From Otis tarda (lineage: Eukaryota; Chordata; Aves; Otidiformes; Otididae): 64,000 nt of DNA. The stretch is from the NCBI GenBank assembly GCA_026413225.1, contig CM048576.1, positions 132,501-196,500 on the forward strand, written 5' to 3'. Positions 52,501-61,365 of this stretch are shown one piece after another. Position numbers and translations under genes: made by a program. Positions within the stretch are counted from its first letter, which is position 1. Each line of letters begins with the position of its first letter. The notes below the pieces were generated by a model. That model was not told the DNA's origin and searched no databases. It saw only the letters and a list, made by a program, of their open reading frames with translations.

Positions 52501-53402
52501 AAGTAAATTTATTTATTTTAGCTTGCAGAGAGCAGGCTTGATTTCTCTCTTTTTTTTTTTTTGCCTGGGAGGGGAGATATTTCTGCTTTTGTAGCTGAGA
52601 TTTGCAGCAAATGGGAGAAAGACTCAAAATTTCCCCTAAGAACCCCCCAAAAAAGCTGCTTTGAACGCAGAGCCAGTCCAGCGTTCGATCCCAATCATCC
52701 CCACTGGGTCACTGCAGCTGGGGAGGTGGAAACGTGATGTGGATTTGTGTCCCCCCACGCGGGACTGTCTCTGAAATCCAACCTCAGCTCCTATGTCCAG
52801 CCCATTGGGGTGCTCCAGTGGAGCTGCTCTTGGACAAAATCCTCTTCTTATAATAACTCAACTCCTTAATGATGCTCGGAAAAGTTATTTGACCCCTTAG
52901 AGAAACATCATAGACTAAGTTTTTTCCCCGCTGTCACAGGTTGCCAAAAAGCATCATAAAAATAAATCAAAAGGCCATTTCTACAGCTAAACCTGTCCCA
53001 GTTTAGTCAGATGTTCTGTCTTTCCAGCTTGTTAACGTGCTTGCTGCAGTCACCCTACCGCATCAGCTTTCTGAGAAGATCCCACAACCCCAAATAAGCC
53101 AGAAAGGGGAAAAAGTCCCATAGGTTGTCCCAAAACCTGTCAATGCTGGAAATTGCATAAAGAAGGGTTTTTTTTTTTTAATTTTTGCCAGTCTCTGAAA
53201 TGAGTTTTGGGGTGAAATACTTTGTAATGGTCATTATTTAGCAAGGGAGGGTAATTAATGCAGAAGTTAGGGGTCATGAGGGGTCTGGAGGAGCCCATGG
53301 GTGCTGGGGGACACTCACCTGTGGGGTGTCTTGGTAGGGAGGAGGGGGCACCGTCTGGGTGGCCATCATCGTCAGAGTCGGTGCCGGGGAGACATGGTGC
53401 AT
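24191..53402 (-). CDS. PKNOX2: PKNOX2 (PREP2), TALE-class homeodomain protein (ten coding exons, 479 aa)
   Basis: Joined minus-strand exons: 53402-53319, 48542-48403, 44116-43945, 40847-40659, 32487-32355, 32275-32184, 30442-30323, 26606-26530, 26077-25899, 24444-24191; 1440 nt with stop, all introns GT-AG, phases consistent. The product is 479 aa (human 472). Order: N-terminal [21 protein letters not shown] homology region 1 (about 75-132, [18 protein letters not shown]) and 2 (133-175, [17 protein letters not shown]), which bind PBX; a Ser/Pro/Ala linker; TALE homeodomain (about 287-349) with the PYP three-residue loop and WFINARR recognition helix; acidic tail ending HSDSLE. It acts in the nucleus as a DNA-binding cofactor of PBX. 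The exceptional feature is the long poly-Glu tail. PKNOX1 is excluded by the tail and by FEZ1 synteny. Confidence 0.97.
24445..25025 (-). other. PKNOX2: PKNOX2 intron 9, left part, no gene
   Basis: Unique sequence with a pyrimidine-rich patch (24715-24840). The intron continues through a CR1 copy to 25898. Confidence 0.7.
25026..25794 (-). mobile_element. CR1 LINE fragment (0.77 kb) in PKNOX2 intron 9
   Basis: Antisense CR1 3' end starts at 25026 (aatcatagaatcacag). The RT C-terminal region is readable on the minus strand ([35 protein letters not shown]). It is 5'-truncated at about 25794 where a TTACC/TTATT repeat begins. Confidence 0.93.
25899..26077 (-). CDS. PKNOX2: PKNOX2 coding exon 9 (homeodomain helix 3)
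   Basis: 179 nt, acceptor ccctggaaag, donor gtaagg. Encodes [40 protein letters not shown] and [10 protein letters not shown]. The first G completes Trp336 of the WFINARR motif. Confidence 0.97.
26078..26529 (-). other. PKNOX2: PKNOX2 intron 8 (452 bp)
   Basis: Short intron splitting the homeodomain. 'gagtca..aaacaaaagacat' words repeat twice near 26130-26190. Nothing else is seen. Confidence 0.85.
26530..26606 (-). CDS. PKNOX2: PKNOX2 coding exon 8 (homeodomain, TALE loop)
   Basis: 77 nt, acceptor tttccag, donor gtgaga. Encodes [20 protein letters not shown] and LQVNNW. The PYP loop extension defines the TALE class. Confidence 0.98.
26607..27376 (-). other. PKNOX2: PKNOX2 intron 7, left part
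   Basis: Non-coding. Contains poly-A/T runs, a short (AAAC)n at about 26678-26705 and the word TGATTGACAT at 27129-27138, close to the PBX-PREP site TGATTGACAG. The intron runs on through a CR1 to 30322. Confidence 0.8.
27377..29345 (-). mobile_element. CR1 LINE, about 2 kb, with nearly full RT frame (PKNOX2 intron 7)
   Basis: The CR1 3' end lies at 27377-27396 (gaatcatagaatcatagaat). A minus-strand frame (29461-28046) of 471 codons, its first part outside the element, covers [14 protein letters not shown] to the end of [61 protein letters not shown] and FTDDTKLCG. Motif A reads YLGLCKAFD, with Gly where catalytic Asp is expected, and the frame shifts near 28146, after which the remainder reads in another frame (27621-28250). 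The endonuclease domain is missing. Not autonomous. Confidence 0.94.
29346..30322 (-). other. PKNOX2: PKNOX2 intron 7, right part, no gene
   Basis: Unique non-coding sequence between the CR1 and coding exon 7. No repeat or gene recognised. Confidence 0.7.
30323..30442 (-). CDS. PKNOX2: PKNOX2 coding exon 7 (homeodomain N-terminal arm, helix 1)
   Basis: 120 nt in phase 0, acceptor cccggcag, donor gtgagc. Encodes [20 protein letters not shown] and [20 protein letters not shown]. Confidence 0.98.
30443..32183 (-). other. PKNOX2: PKNOX2 intron 6, no gene
   Basis: 1.7 kb of non-coding DNA with many A/T homopolymers and the AT-rich block at 31770-31975. Confidence 0.8.
31770..31975. repeat. AT-rich (TATAATA)n-like low-complexity block
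   Basis: Nearly pure A/T with 'ataatataatataat' and 'tatattatataa' words for about 200 bp. Confidence 0.9.
32184..32275 (-). CDS. PKNOX2: PKNOX2 coding exon 6
   Basis: 92 nt, acceptor ttccatag, donor gtaaga. Encodes [20 protein letters not shown] and [10 protein letters not shown], the conserved segment before the homeodomain. Confidence 0.96.
32276..32354 (-). other. PKNOX2: PKNOX2 intron 5 (79 bp)
   Basis: Very short GT-AG intron, close to the lower size limit for vertebrate introns. Donor gtaggg, acceptor ttttttccatag. Confidence 0.92.
32355..32487 (-). CDS. PKNOX2: PKNOX2 coding exon 5 (linker)
   Basis: 133 nt, acceptor ttttccgcag, donor gtaggg. Encodes [20 protein letters not shown] and [17 protein letters not shown]. 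This linker is enriched in Ala and Pro compared with the mammalian sequence. Confidence 0.93.
32488..35276 (-). other. PKNOX2: PKNOX2 intron 4, left part, no gene
   Basis: AT-balanced unique sequence with scattered poly-A/T. No coding exon or clear element recognised. The intron extends to 40658. Confidence 0.7.
35277..37292 (-). mobile_element. CR1 LINE, about 2 kb, RT with FTND box (PKNOX2 intron 4)
   Basis: The 3' end lies at 35277 (catagaatcacagaac). The minus strand carries two RT frames: 37289-36492 ([19 protein letters not shown] to [11 protein letters not shown]) and 36414-35704 ([20 protein letters not shown] to ERVQRRPQR), separated by a break near 36420-36530. The catalytic box reads FTNDTKL instead of FxDD, and motif A shows the same YLGLCKAFD as the 27377-29345 copy. 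Very similar to that copy and in the same orientation. Confidence 0.94.
37293..38200 (-). other. PKNOX2: PKNOX2 intron 4, middle part, no gene
   Basis: Unique non-coding sequence with a short (GGAT)n patch near 37338-37358. Confidence 0.7.
38201..38525 (+). mobile_element. Degenerate ERVL-type LTR (plus orientation)
   Basis: Begins TGTCCTGGTTCTGGCTAGGA and continues 'tagagttaat', the typical start of the common avian ERVL-class LTRs. Further on, 'ccaaagggctattccat' and 'catcatgctcagtgtat' also match that family. The 3' end is uncertain (about 38525). It is a diverged, partly deleted solo LTR with no internal genes nearby. Confidence 0.75.
38526..40658 (-). other. PKNOX2: PKNOX2 intron 4, right part, with candidate conserved element 39095-39400
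   Basis: Non-coding. 39095-39400 is complex AT-rich sequence with many homeodomain-core words and the RFX X-box palindrome GTTGCCATGGTGAC at 39231-39244. The rest shows poly-A/T runs only. Confidence 0.6.
39231..39244. promoter_or_regulatory. RFX X-box-like palindrome
   Basis: GTTGCCATGGTGAC fits the RFX X-box consensus (GTNRCC then RGYAAC-like half, spacing 2) with one mismatch in the second half. It sits within a candidate conserved non-coding element in PKNOX2 intron 4. Confidence 0.5.
40659..40847 (-). CDS. PKNOX2: PKNOX2 coding exon 4 (PBX-interaction region 2)
   Basis: 189 nt in phase 0, acceptor ccttgtgtag, donor gtaaca. Encodes [20 protein letters not shown] and [20 protein letters not shown], the second conserved MEIS/PREP block. 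Confidence 0.98.
40848..43944 (-). other. PKNOX2: PKNOX2 intron 3, with candidate conserved element 41820-42115
   Basis: Non-coding 3.1 kb. The segment 41820-42115 lacks simple repeats, has scattered CpGs and is rich in homeodomain-type TAATTA/CTAATT words. It ends at a poly-A run (42119-42139). Confidence 0.6.
43945..44116 (-). CDS. PKNOX2: PKNOX2 coding exon 3 (PBX-interaction region 1)
   Basis: 172 nt, acceptor cctctgcag, donor gtagag. Encodes [40 protein letters not shown] and [17 protein letters not shown], essentially unchanged from the mammalian protein. Confidence 0.98.
45577..45667. repeat. (TAGAA)n pentanucleotide microsatellite, 18 perfect copies
   Basis: Uninterrupted TAGAA repeats for 91 bp, followed by A/T-rich AAATAAAA/AACCA variants to about 45830. 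Confidence 0.98.
47640..47820. repeat. AT-rich TATAATATT low-complexity block
   Basis: 'attatattataatatttta', 'acataatattatatatta' and similar words, almost entirely A/T. Confidence 0.85.
48024..48082 (-). mobile_element. Possible tiny CR1 3'-end remnant
   Basis: 'gaatcatagaattcaaacc', then 'ggaatcatagaatggtttg' and 'ttggaagggg' resemble the first 40 nt of the antisense CR1 tail with an internal duplication. Too short to be certain. Confidence 0.35.
48180..48372. repeat. ATGCATTAAT palindromic repeat
   Basis: The word 'aatgcatt' recurs about a dozen times in under 200 bp, often as 'taatgcattaattaatgc'. Every copy contains the self-complementary ATGCAT and/or TTAATTAA, so the block is rich in short inverted repeats. 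Confidence 0.85.
48403..48542 (-). CDS. PKNOX2: PKNOX2 coding exon 2
   Basis: 140 nt, acceptor ctctcccag, donor gtgatg. Encodes [20 protein letters not shown], a Pro/Ala/Thr-rich stretch, then [15 protein letters not shown] leading into the PBX-interaction region. Confidence 0.96.
48543..53318 (-). other. PKNOX2: PKNOX2 intron 1
   Basis: 4.8 kb of non-coding DNA, mostly A/T-rich. 'tttatatataaataaaat' occurs twice (49537-49554 and 49650-49667), with short ATATAT/CACACA tracts at 49675-49715 and an A-rich block at 50480-50770. No exon or mobile element recognised. Confidence 0.75.
50480..50770. repeat. A-rich low-complexity block
   Basis: 'aaaatatgtaaaaa' and 'taaaaatatg' words dominate for about 290 bp. 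Confidence 0.8.
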
Positions 53403-53427
53403 CCTGAGTGGGAGTCACATCGAGAAC
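53319..53427 (-). CDS. PKNOX2: PKNOX2 coding exon 1 (start codon) with 25 nt of 5'UTR
   Basis: The acceptor cacctgcag ends at 53428, so this is an internal exon and at least one non-coding exon lies further upstream. The ATG at 53402-53400 starts [20 protein letters not shown], matching the mammalian MMQHASPAP N terminus; a downstream MM pair is an alternative start. Donor gtgagt. Confidence 0.93.
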
Positions 53428-54001
53428 CTGCAGGTGGGAGAAACACCACTGGATTAAGGGGACCTCCCCATGCAAAAATCCCTCGGAAAGGAAAAAAAAA
53501 GGGACAGACAGGAGAGGTGATGTGCTCGAGCACCCCAGCACAGTGCTCCACCACTCAGACCCTGGAAGAAACTCAAGATGATTTGATGACCCTCACCATA
53601 ATTTTATAATTATTTGAGATCGTGACTTTGGATAAAGAACGTATTGGGGGAAAAGCAAAGAGGATCGCTGGCAAGGAGACCTCTGCAAGGGTTCTTGGAG
53701 ATGGTGGCTGCCATGAGTGAACATCATTATATTTTCCCCTTGTGAACCCTGGTGCACCCAGGGCATTTTTTTCCACCCCTTATGCCTATAACCACAGCGC
53801 TTAAATAGGGATTTCCATCCCCTTTCCAGTTATTTCTTCTTTTTGGAAAGAGGAAGGAAAGTCAGAAATGCAAAACCTTCCATTTTCTGAAATGATACAC
53901 CAAAAAAACCTCAAATGATGTGTCTCTTTGCCTTTGGCCACCATGGAGTCACATCCAAAGCACTGCATGCTCAATTCACAAGTGACATTGAGTATCCAAT
54001 G

Positions 54002-54090
54002 TTGAGTTGACCGACACAGTTGATTCCTACATTGAGTTGACCAATCCAGTTGACTCCTACATTGAGCTGACCAACCCCACGGTGACTGAA
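54002..54090. repeat. 30-bp tandem repeat, three units (TTGAGTTGACC..)
   Basis: TTGAG(T/C)TGACC starts at 54002, 54032 and 54062, an exact 30-bp period. Confidence 0.9.
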
Positions 54091-54915
54091 TGCAAAGAAG
54101 CAAGGAAAGAGGGTTCAAACCCTTGCTTGATTTGAACTGGGGAGCAAACCCTCATTTTGCACATCCCATGTGCAGGAGTCAGGAGTCAGGAGTCATTCTG
54201 AGCCAGGAGTCATTCTGAGATGTGCTGCCTCCAACCTCTCTTCAAGTTGCTCTGCATTCTGTAAATGCACAGTTCTTTTTGGGGAAAGCAAACTCTTTTT
54301 GGGTATCTTCAGGTCCCAAAGTGATGGAGAAAGAAGAGGGCACTGGGAAGGGACAAATTTGTAGAGGAGCTCTTGGCTGGATGCCTTGGGGAAGGGTAGA
54401 CTTGGTAGCAAAGTGTAACCAAAAGTGAGCTCTTTGCCCCAAAATGTCCTGTTATTTCACTGTAGCTGCATGGTTGCTTCAGAAGGAAAGCCAATCATCT
54501 TGCTTAAATGCTCAAAAAAACCTCCTGTCCTGGATCTTCTCTGAGGCTCTGAGCTTGGGATTCAGCAAACTCACAAAGAGACCTGTTAAAATATCCCCAG
54601 AGCCTCCAAAAGCGCATTTCTCCCTGCAATGACTCATTTTTGTAAGAGGGTGACATCTTTCAAAGGGTTTGTCCAGTTGCGATGCCCATCATTCCATTGG
54701 GTTTCCTGCTGGCTTCTCATCTGGAGAGGAGCTGTCACTCTGTCCCGTGGAAAGTAGATGCAAAAATTATACACAGTCCTCTGATAAAGTGAAGGGATCT
54801 ACCACAAAATAGCACCAGTGCTGCTTTTGCCATGAAATGGAGACATGCAGGAAGAAACGCTCCCGCACAAGGCAGAGGAACGGGGATACTGAGCTCAGTA
54901 AAAACAGAGGCACAT

Positions 54916-55090
54916 TTGGGCTCTTCACATCAGTCTCCACAGTTTTGGGGGGAAAATTCACATTATTCTGGTCTTCTTTGTGAGATCCACAATTGTTTGG
55001 GGGAAGAGTCACAATATTCTGGTCTTCTCCATGAACTCTACAGCTCTTTGGGGGAAGATTTGCAATATTCTGGCCTTCTCCATGAGGCTT
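54916..55090. repeat. 51-bp tandem repeat, three to four units
   Basis: 'attctggtcttct..' starts at 54965, 55016 and 55067 (51-bp period) with a more diverged unit before them. The internal word is 'tttgggggaaga'. Confidence 0.85.
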
Positions 55091-55835
55091 TGGGCTTCAC
55101 AGGCAGCACCAGGGACCAAGAGAATAAATGCACTGAGCCCACATGGAAAGTCAAGTGCTGTCTGCACGAGATGAGCATCAACCACTCATTATTATGCATG
55201 AATAAATTAGAAAAAAAAAAAACAATGCATGATTATTTACACACATTTTGCACTTGTATGGACGCCCCGTGAATTATTAAAAGAAATCCTGTGCATTGGG
55301 AAGGCAGACGAGGGTCCTTGCATGACATAGACCTCTTGCAGCAAGCAGAATATCGCATTTATGGGATTAAAAAACGATGCTTTTCATCTTTTTTCCCCAA
55401 CAGCAAAATAGCAGGAGGCAAAATTATCTGCTCCTGAGTGAACTCGCGGCTTAAAATCTTTGGTGTCCGATGTCAAAACTCAACTTGCAGCTGGAGGCAT
55501 GCGAGCATCCAGGTCCTCGAGGGGTAACACCAAGGGGAAACCTCTCCACCAGAAATAGCTGCAGCTGGGGAAAAGCAGAATTTAGCACCGTGGTGATCTA
55601 GACATCTCGGTAGGAAGCTAAAAAATATAAGAGTGCTATTTTGGGAAAAAAAAACCCTGCTTGGCTTCTATTGTTTTTGCCAGGAGCGAGCCTACCTCTA
55701 GCGCGTAGCAATTTATTGTGAAGTGCGAGTTTTTTGGCCAAATATATTCCCAGAAGGTGGCAGTCCAGAGCCCAATTTAATTGCCAAATATCATCTAACC
55801 TACTAAAATCAAACCGTTTGTTAAGGCTTTATGGG

Positions 55836-56131
55836 TGTTGATTTGTTTTTAGAATAGGACTTATAGCCAAATGTAAAATGTGGGTAGTTAGGGTCTGGTG
55901 ACCGGAAGATATCGCGCTGTACGGAAAGATAGGGTGTCCGTCCTAATGACCAATAGCGGTCAGTTTGTGATGAAAGCAGACGGAAATAACGTTGTAAACC
56001 TAAGCTATATAAGGTCGTGTTACCCGTCAATAAACGCCATTTGCCGTCCACCACACTGGTGTCAGCGTGCTGATGGACCGAGCGGCCTGGGGTTGGTCCT
56101 GAACCAGGTCGCCACGCCAACAAAGGCAACA
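55836..56131 (+). mobile_element. Solo LTR with alpharetrovirus-type R/U5
   Basis: Features in order: U3 with mixed CCAAT-like and GC words, TATA box (ctatataagg, about 56003-56012), polyadenylation signal in AATAAACGCCATTTG (56031-56045), then 'ccaccacactggtgt' and a U5. That AATAAACGCCATTTG/CACCACA..GGTGT pattern is typical of avian leukosis-related LTRs. Proposed ends TGTTG...CAACA (55836 to 56122 or 56131) form an inverted repeat, but I found no clear target duplication, so the borders are tentative. No gag, pol or env sequence lies beside it. Confidence 0.75.
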
Positions 56132-59100
56132 GTAAAAAAAAATAAAAAAGGGATAAAAATGAGTGACAGCTGTTCCTGACAGCAGTATATTTATCTTGGG
56201 GGAAACAAATGCTCTCGGGTGTCATAAACATCCAGGGAAGCGCCTGGCACTTGCGGGAAAAGCCGGACGGGTGTTTTACGTGGGAGCCCCCGGCCATGAA
56301 TCTCGGGATAACGATGCAAAGCTGTCAGCCTCATGGATTTATCAGCAGCCAAATGCAGGGAAGGGTCAAAAGCTGGTATTTTATGCATTAATCCTTTCTT
56401 AATTTTTATATATATTTTAATGCACTAATCCTCTCTTTTCTTTTTTTCCCCACCTCTTAAATCTATTTAGCGGCATGAGCTCTTGATTGTAGACATCCAA
56501 TGATGAAAGGAGCAGAGCATCGCCAAACCCCTGCCAATCCCTGGCAGATCAGCTGAAGGCAATGATCAAATCTTGGATGAAGAGTGAATTTTGAGGGGCT
56601 GGGGTTCGGGAAGGGCAGGAATTGCATCCAACTCCCAGGGCGTTTACACAGAGGAAAGAAATGGTGAGCAATAAAGCCCATAAAGGTTCTTTCATTTCTG
56701 GAAGCGGCAATACTTTAGGTTTTGGCAGTGATCTAAGATCAAAGTATCCTAAATTTCCTTATGAAATAAAATTATTTCAGCTATCACTGAAATATTGCCA
56801 TTAAGTTGGAAATGTATTTCCTGAAGAGCTTGCATCAACCTAAAAGAGTCTCAGATTTACAGGCTACTTTTTTTTGCCAGCAATATATTACCTCCTCTTT
56901 CAAACAAAAATAATTAAAGACTAAGTTGAGAAGTTGGGGTTTTTTTTCAGCGTGGCCACTGAGGCCTTAAAACATTTAAAAAATCAAAGTATTGCAGACA
57001 GTCATCCACCACCCCCCAGGTGACTATGACTCCTTGATTAATAAAACAGCCGTAAAATCATATTAGCAGAGTTGAATGAAAAAAAAAAAGTCGCATTATT
57101 GGTCTCCACGTTAGTGTTTTCACTGGATAATGTTAATATTAGATTTGCAAGGTGCAACTCGTTTCCAAATCAACGGGAAAATGGGGATCGTCTTTCCTCA
57201 CTCATTCAGCAGCTTCTCCTCCGCAGCAATTGACAACAGAGGATTCAATGTGAGTAATCAGAAAATCAGCTTTTCAGGTATTTTCTCTTCTATACCCAAA
57301 GTTTCAAAATTAGTAGAGGATGTTTTTCCAGCCATGGGAAGGTATTTTTAATTTTTTTTTTTAAAGATTTGCAAGGATGTCATGTTAGTCTTGCTTTCTC
57401 TGCAATGGGCTGCAAGTTTTTTATGCCATTGTCTTCACCAAGGGCTCGTGCATGCTGAAGTTGATGATATATGCATTCATTATATGCACATATCTAAGTT
57501 AAAATGAAGAAATATAGCTGAGGGGGAAGGGAGAGGCACCTCCAGAGGACAATAAGTCTCGCTCTGAACTGCCAGCGAGGACAGGTTCACCCTCAACGGG
57601 TGATGCCAACTCTTCATTGGCCATAAAGTGAATTGAGAGTGACCCTCTCGCTCTTCGATGTCTCATTTCTATCTGCCAACCTTCCCTCTTTTTGCTTGTT
57701 TTTACCAAAATTCGCCCATTACCCTGAAAGATGAACACTAGGGTTTCACAAGCTATTAAAGGAACCCCCCTGTGCCTCATTAAAAATAAACCGAATGCTA
57801 TTAAATGGTCAAAAATGGGGAAGAATCCCATTTTTTCAAGATATCACTCATTCTTGGTCATTCCTCACATACAAGGTTGCTTCCAAGCAGGCTCGTGTGA
57901 TGCCTCATCTGAGGATATCAGGAGTGTTCGTGCAAGAAATATCACTGAGCCACTAAATATTTTATTTTTTTAGGAATATTTGGTAGCCAAATTTCCTTTA
58001 TCCAAACCCAGGAGGGTTTTTGCACTGGGAACAACCTCTTCTCTTGGCCAAGATGCTGGTTCCCTAAAAGCTGACCTTTGTATCCTTCCCAGCATCCAGT
58101 TCTTGAGTTATTTCCCAATAAAAAAGGACAAATTGAGTCTACGCTTCTGCTACAACTATGGGCTAAAGCAGAAGGAGGTTCAATATTTCTGCAGGATAAA
58201 ACCTGGACCAGAGCAAACCCCTTTCCTGTTTTTCTCCTAAAAAAGCTCTTGGCCAATGCATAAGCACTGGGGTAAAAGGGAGACAGAAACATCATGCCGG
58301 AAAATGCCAAAAAACTCTTGCCAAGTTTGATTCAACATCGGATGGGACATCTCTGCTGGATGTGGGAGAAAATAGCATTTATTTATTTAATATTTGCATT
58401 TATTTAGTTAATATTTGCAAATCCTCCGCCCAGCTCCAGCTCCCTAGAAAGAGAGGAGCTGCTACAGTGAATTTCCAATGAGAACAACAATTACCACTAA
58501 ATATTTCTCTCCTGTCTGAATATACCCATCCCTAAAAGGCTCCAGGGACATCTCTGCAACATAAACAGGAGAATAAAACCTGCAAGAGCCAGTCAGAGCT
58601 TTAGTAGTCAAGGTTAATGTACCTTGAACACCAGCATTAAACAACTTTGTTCGTTTCTTTTAAGTGGAGAGCTGAGATACCTACATACATTTTAAACTGT
58701 TATTTTTATAGGGGGAGAGATTAAAACACCTTCCAAAACAAACCGGCACAGGGAAACATCAAAGAAGCTTCTTCAAAGTAACCTGAAAGCACTTGTATTT
58801 TGTGCAATCCAGCCCCCGGCCCAACAAAAGTTTCCAAAAGAGCAGATTGTGAATTTTTTTGGAGGGCAAATCAAAAAGCTTTGAAGTGAAACATAGCTGA
58901 GAAACAAAAAAAAAAAGCACAAAATTCCTCTTGCCAGACAGAAATTGTCCAGGAAAAGTTTCTGATTGCCTTGAGAGTGCTTGTAAAAAATAAGGAGCAG
59001 ATTAATTTTCCAACACTTCCTCACTGCAAGCAATTAACTGTGAATAATTTATGATCCCAATCTTGCCTGACGCTTTCAAAACCTTGCCTTGTGCTTTTCG

Positions 59101-61159
59101 TTCTCCATCTCAACCTGCTAATCCCATGAGAGAGGAATCACTGAGCACTCACATTTCCATGGTGCAAACACCAAATCTCAGTCCCATGCCTGTCTTGCAA
59201 TGGGAAAGTCCCATGCCCAAGGTCCCAGCCAGGTTCAGAGGTGCTTCTTGGAGGACAAAGAAGATGATGGTAAACAAACACGATGACTTTGGGAGAGAAG
59301 GGCTGGAAGAAGGAGCTTAAATATGGGTCTGAGATGAATGGGGTATTGGGAAAATGGGAGATTTGTGGTTTTTACACATCTTCTGTCCCACCAGCAAAGG
59401 CAACGTTAGAGCTGTTGCTGCGAGGATGGGCAGTCGAGAAGGAAGACGCTCAAAAACAGTCTTGCCAAGCAAAAATTTAACCATCAGCCACGTTTTTCCA
59501 TCCTAAACTGACAACTGCAGTCCTTCACCAATTTCTCAGCCAGCGCAAGTATTGCAAAGCGCAGATCAGACCAACGTCAGCGCAAAACCCAGCCGCAATC
59601 TCTAACGTACACAACAATTCCAGCAAAGATCCCACCACAAACTATGCAATGACTTTTTGCAACCATTGCTGCAGCCCATAAACCTCTCATGTGTAACACT
59701 GCAATTCTTAATAACGCCTTTTTGGGGTGTTCATTTTGCAAATCAAAGCCTGGAGGCTTCATGCAAATCTCTCAACACTTGCACGAGTAATTGCACTGGC
59801 TAAACACAAATGGAAACTTGCTTTTTGGTGGGCTTGCAGAAACTGGGCTAAAGCCAACAGACCTAACCCTACTGCAGAAACATGGGCAAGACGTACACAG
59901 GAGTGTGCAAAAATTTCCCAACCCGTGGGAAGCCCTGAAAACAGAACAATGCCGCAGCACACCTAATAAAACCCTCTCCTCCCTTAAATCTGCCTTGTTT
60001 CTTGCTATATCCTGCTAACATGCTTGCAAATTTTCCCTTCGGGAGAGGGAAAGAAATCCCTCTGGAGCCGGTTGTTTTCCTCTTTCCCATATGGCAGATA
60101 AATCAGAGCTCCCGACTCGCCGAGTTTCCGCTTCGCATCCCCCTCTCACAGCTCTCTGGCTCCTCCTGGTCTTACCTCTCTCATAGAAACGGGTCTGAAT
60201 TTCCTTTTAAAATGCAAAATTCCCAAGAAGAAATACCTCTACAAGCCAGAAAATAAAAATAAGATTTTCTTTGAGGCATGCCAGGCTTCCTGGTACCAAC
60301 ACAGATACCCATCCAAGCCCTGAGCCGAGACACCAAAGATTGCAATATGAGCCGCCAGATTAATTGCCTCATTTTAAACAGTTTTCATTTGCGAATTTGA
60401 AAGCAAATTTTTGCCATATTTCCAGCCTCCATGACAAAAGAGAAGTTTGAGATGTGACACGGTAATTTATACCAGATCCATCTAGCTAGGGAGTTGCAAA
60501 TAGTTTTGAACTCCTTTAATTATGCTTAATTACACTGTCTCCTCCGTTTACTCTGAATGGTACACCCCAAAATACGTTCAGTCTGGTCTGAATTCAACAC
60601 AATGAGGAAACTGGGGACAAAACACAACTGGGAAGTGTTTGACGGTGTGAGACAGATGTGCCAAATTGTTTCTGCAACTTTTTTTTTGCACAGTGACAAA
60701 AGGTACGACCTGGCCTCAGAGGTGGATCTCTGCGGACATACAGGCTCCAGGAGGAGGAAAGTTGAAATGGTTTTGTGCCTGGAAAATGGACACACATACA
60801 AGGTAGAAAAGGCCAAGGGGAACCAAGTTATTTCTCAGATGTCTTCACCATAGATAATTTCTATCATTAACCACTTAGAGCAATGCCAGCCTTCTGTTCC
60901 AGAAGGTAATCAGGTGGACGCCCGTCATCGTGTCTTTCTGGCCTTTAAAGGGACATGTCTGGACCTTGTTGCCACAATTTGCTGAACGGGTTGGATTTGG
61001 TCTTCTTGCTGGAGATGCTTCCCAAGCCAGGCTATGCTTGTGTCCTCCACAGACACATGCTCGTTTCCTCCAAGGGGGACAACCCAATGTGCCCAATATG
61101 CATTACAAGGGCAACCAGCCCTTCCACACAAGCACTGGGCAGCTCACATAATTTTTTTT
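56132..61159. other. 5.0 kb unique non-coding DNA upstream of PKNOX2 ATG
   Basis: No coding exon, RNA gene or repeat array recognised; only short A/T tracts. Probably the 5' intron of PKNOX2, since no other gene is expected on this side before a non-coding first exon. Confidence 0.5.
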
Positions 61160-61365
61160 CTACAATGAGAGTGGTTCACTGGCCCAGGTCACCCAGAGAG
61201 GTGGTGGATGCCCCAGCCCTGGAAACATTCAAGGCCAGGTTGGACAGGGCTCTGAGCAACCTGAACCGGTTGGAGATGTCCCTGCTCCTGGCAGGGGGTT
61301 GGACTGGATGGGCTTTGAAGGTCCCTTCCAACCCAAACCATCCTGTGATTCTATGATTCTAAAAT
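61160..61365 (+). mobile_element. CR1 3' fragment (about 200 bp), plus orientation
   Basis: Sense CR1 tail: 'tggatgccccagccctggaa', 'aggttggacagggctctgag', 'gttggactggatgg', ending with the family terminus 'attctatgattct' at 61353-61365. It is the only CR1 in the window on the plus strand. Confidence 0.93.

Larger units (their letters stand above)
53428..55835 (-). other. PKNOX2: PKNOX2 5' intron, no coding gene
   Basis: Upstream of the ATG exon. It contains two small tandem repeats and otherwise unique sequence. Non-coding first exon(s) of PKNOX2 could be hidden here or beyond. Confidence 0.6.

Noticed and set aside
55821..56297. 158-codon minus-strand frame over the solo LTR
   Set aside because: It is antisense to an LTR with no match to a known protein. 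The start is an ordinary ATG and the frame is probably chance.
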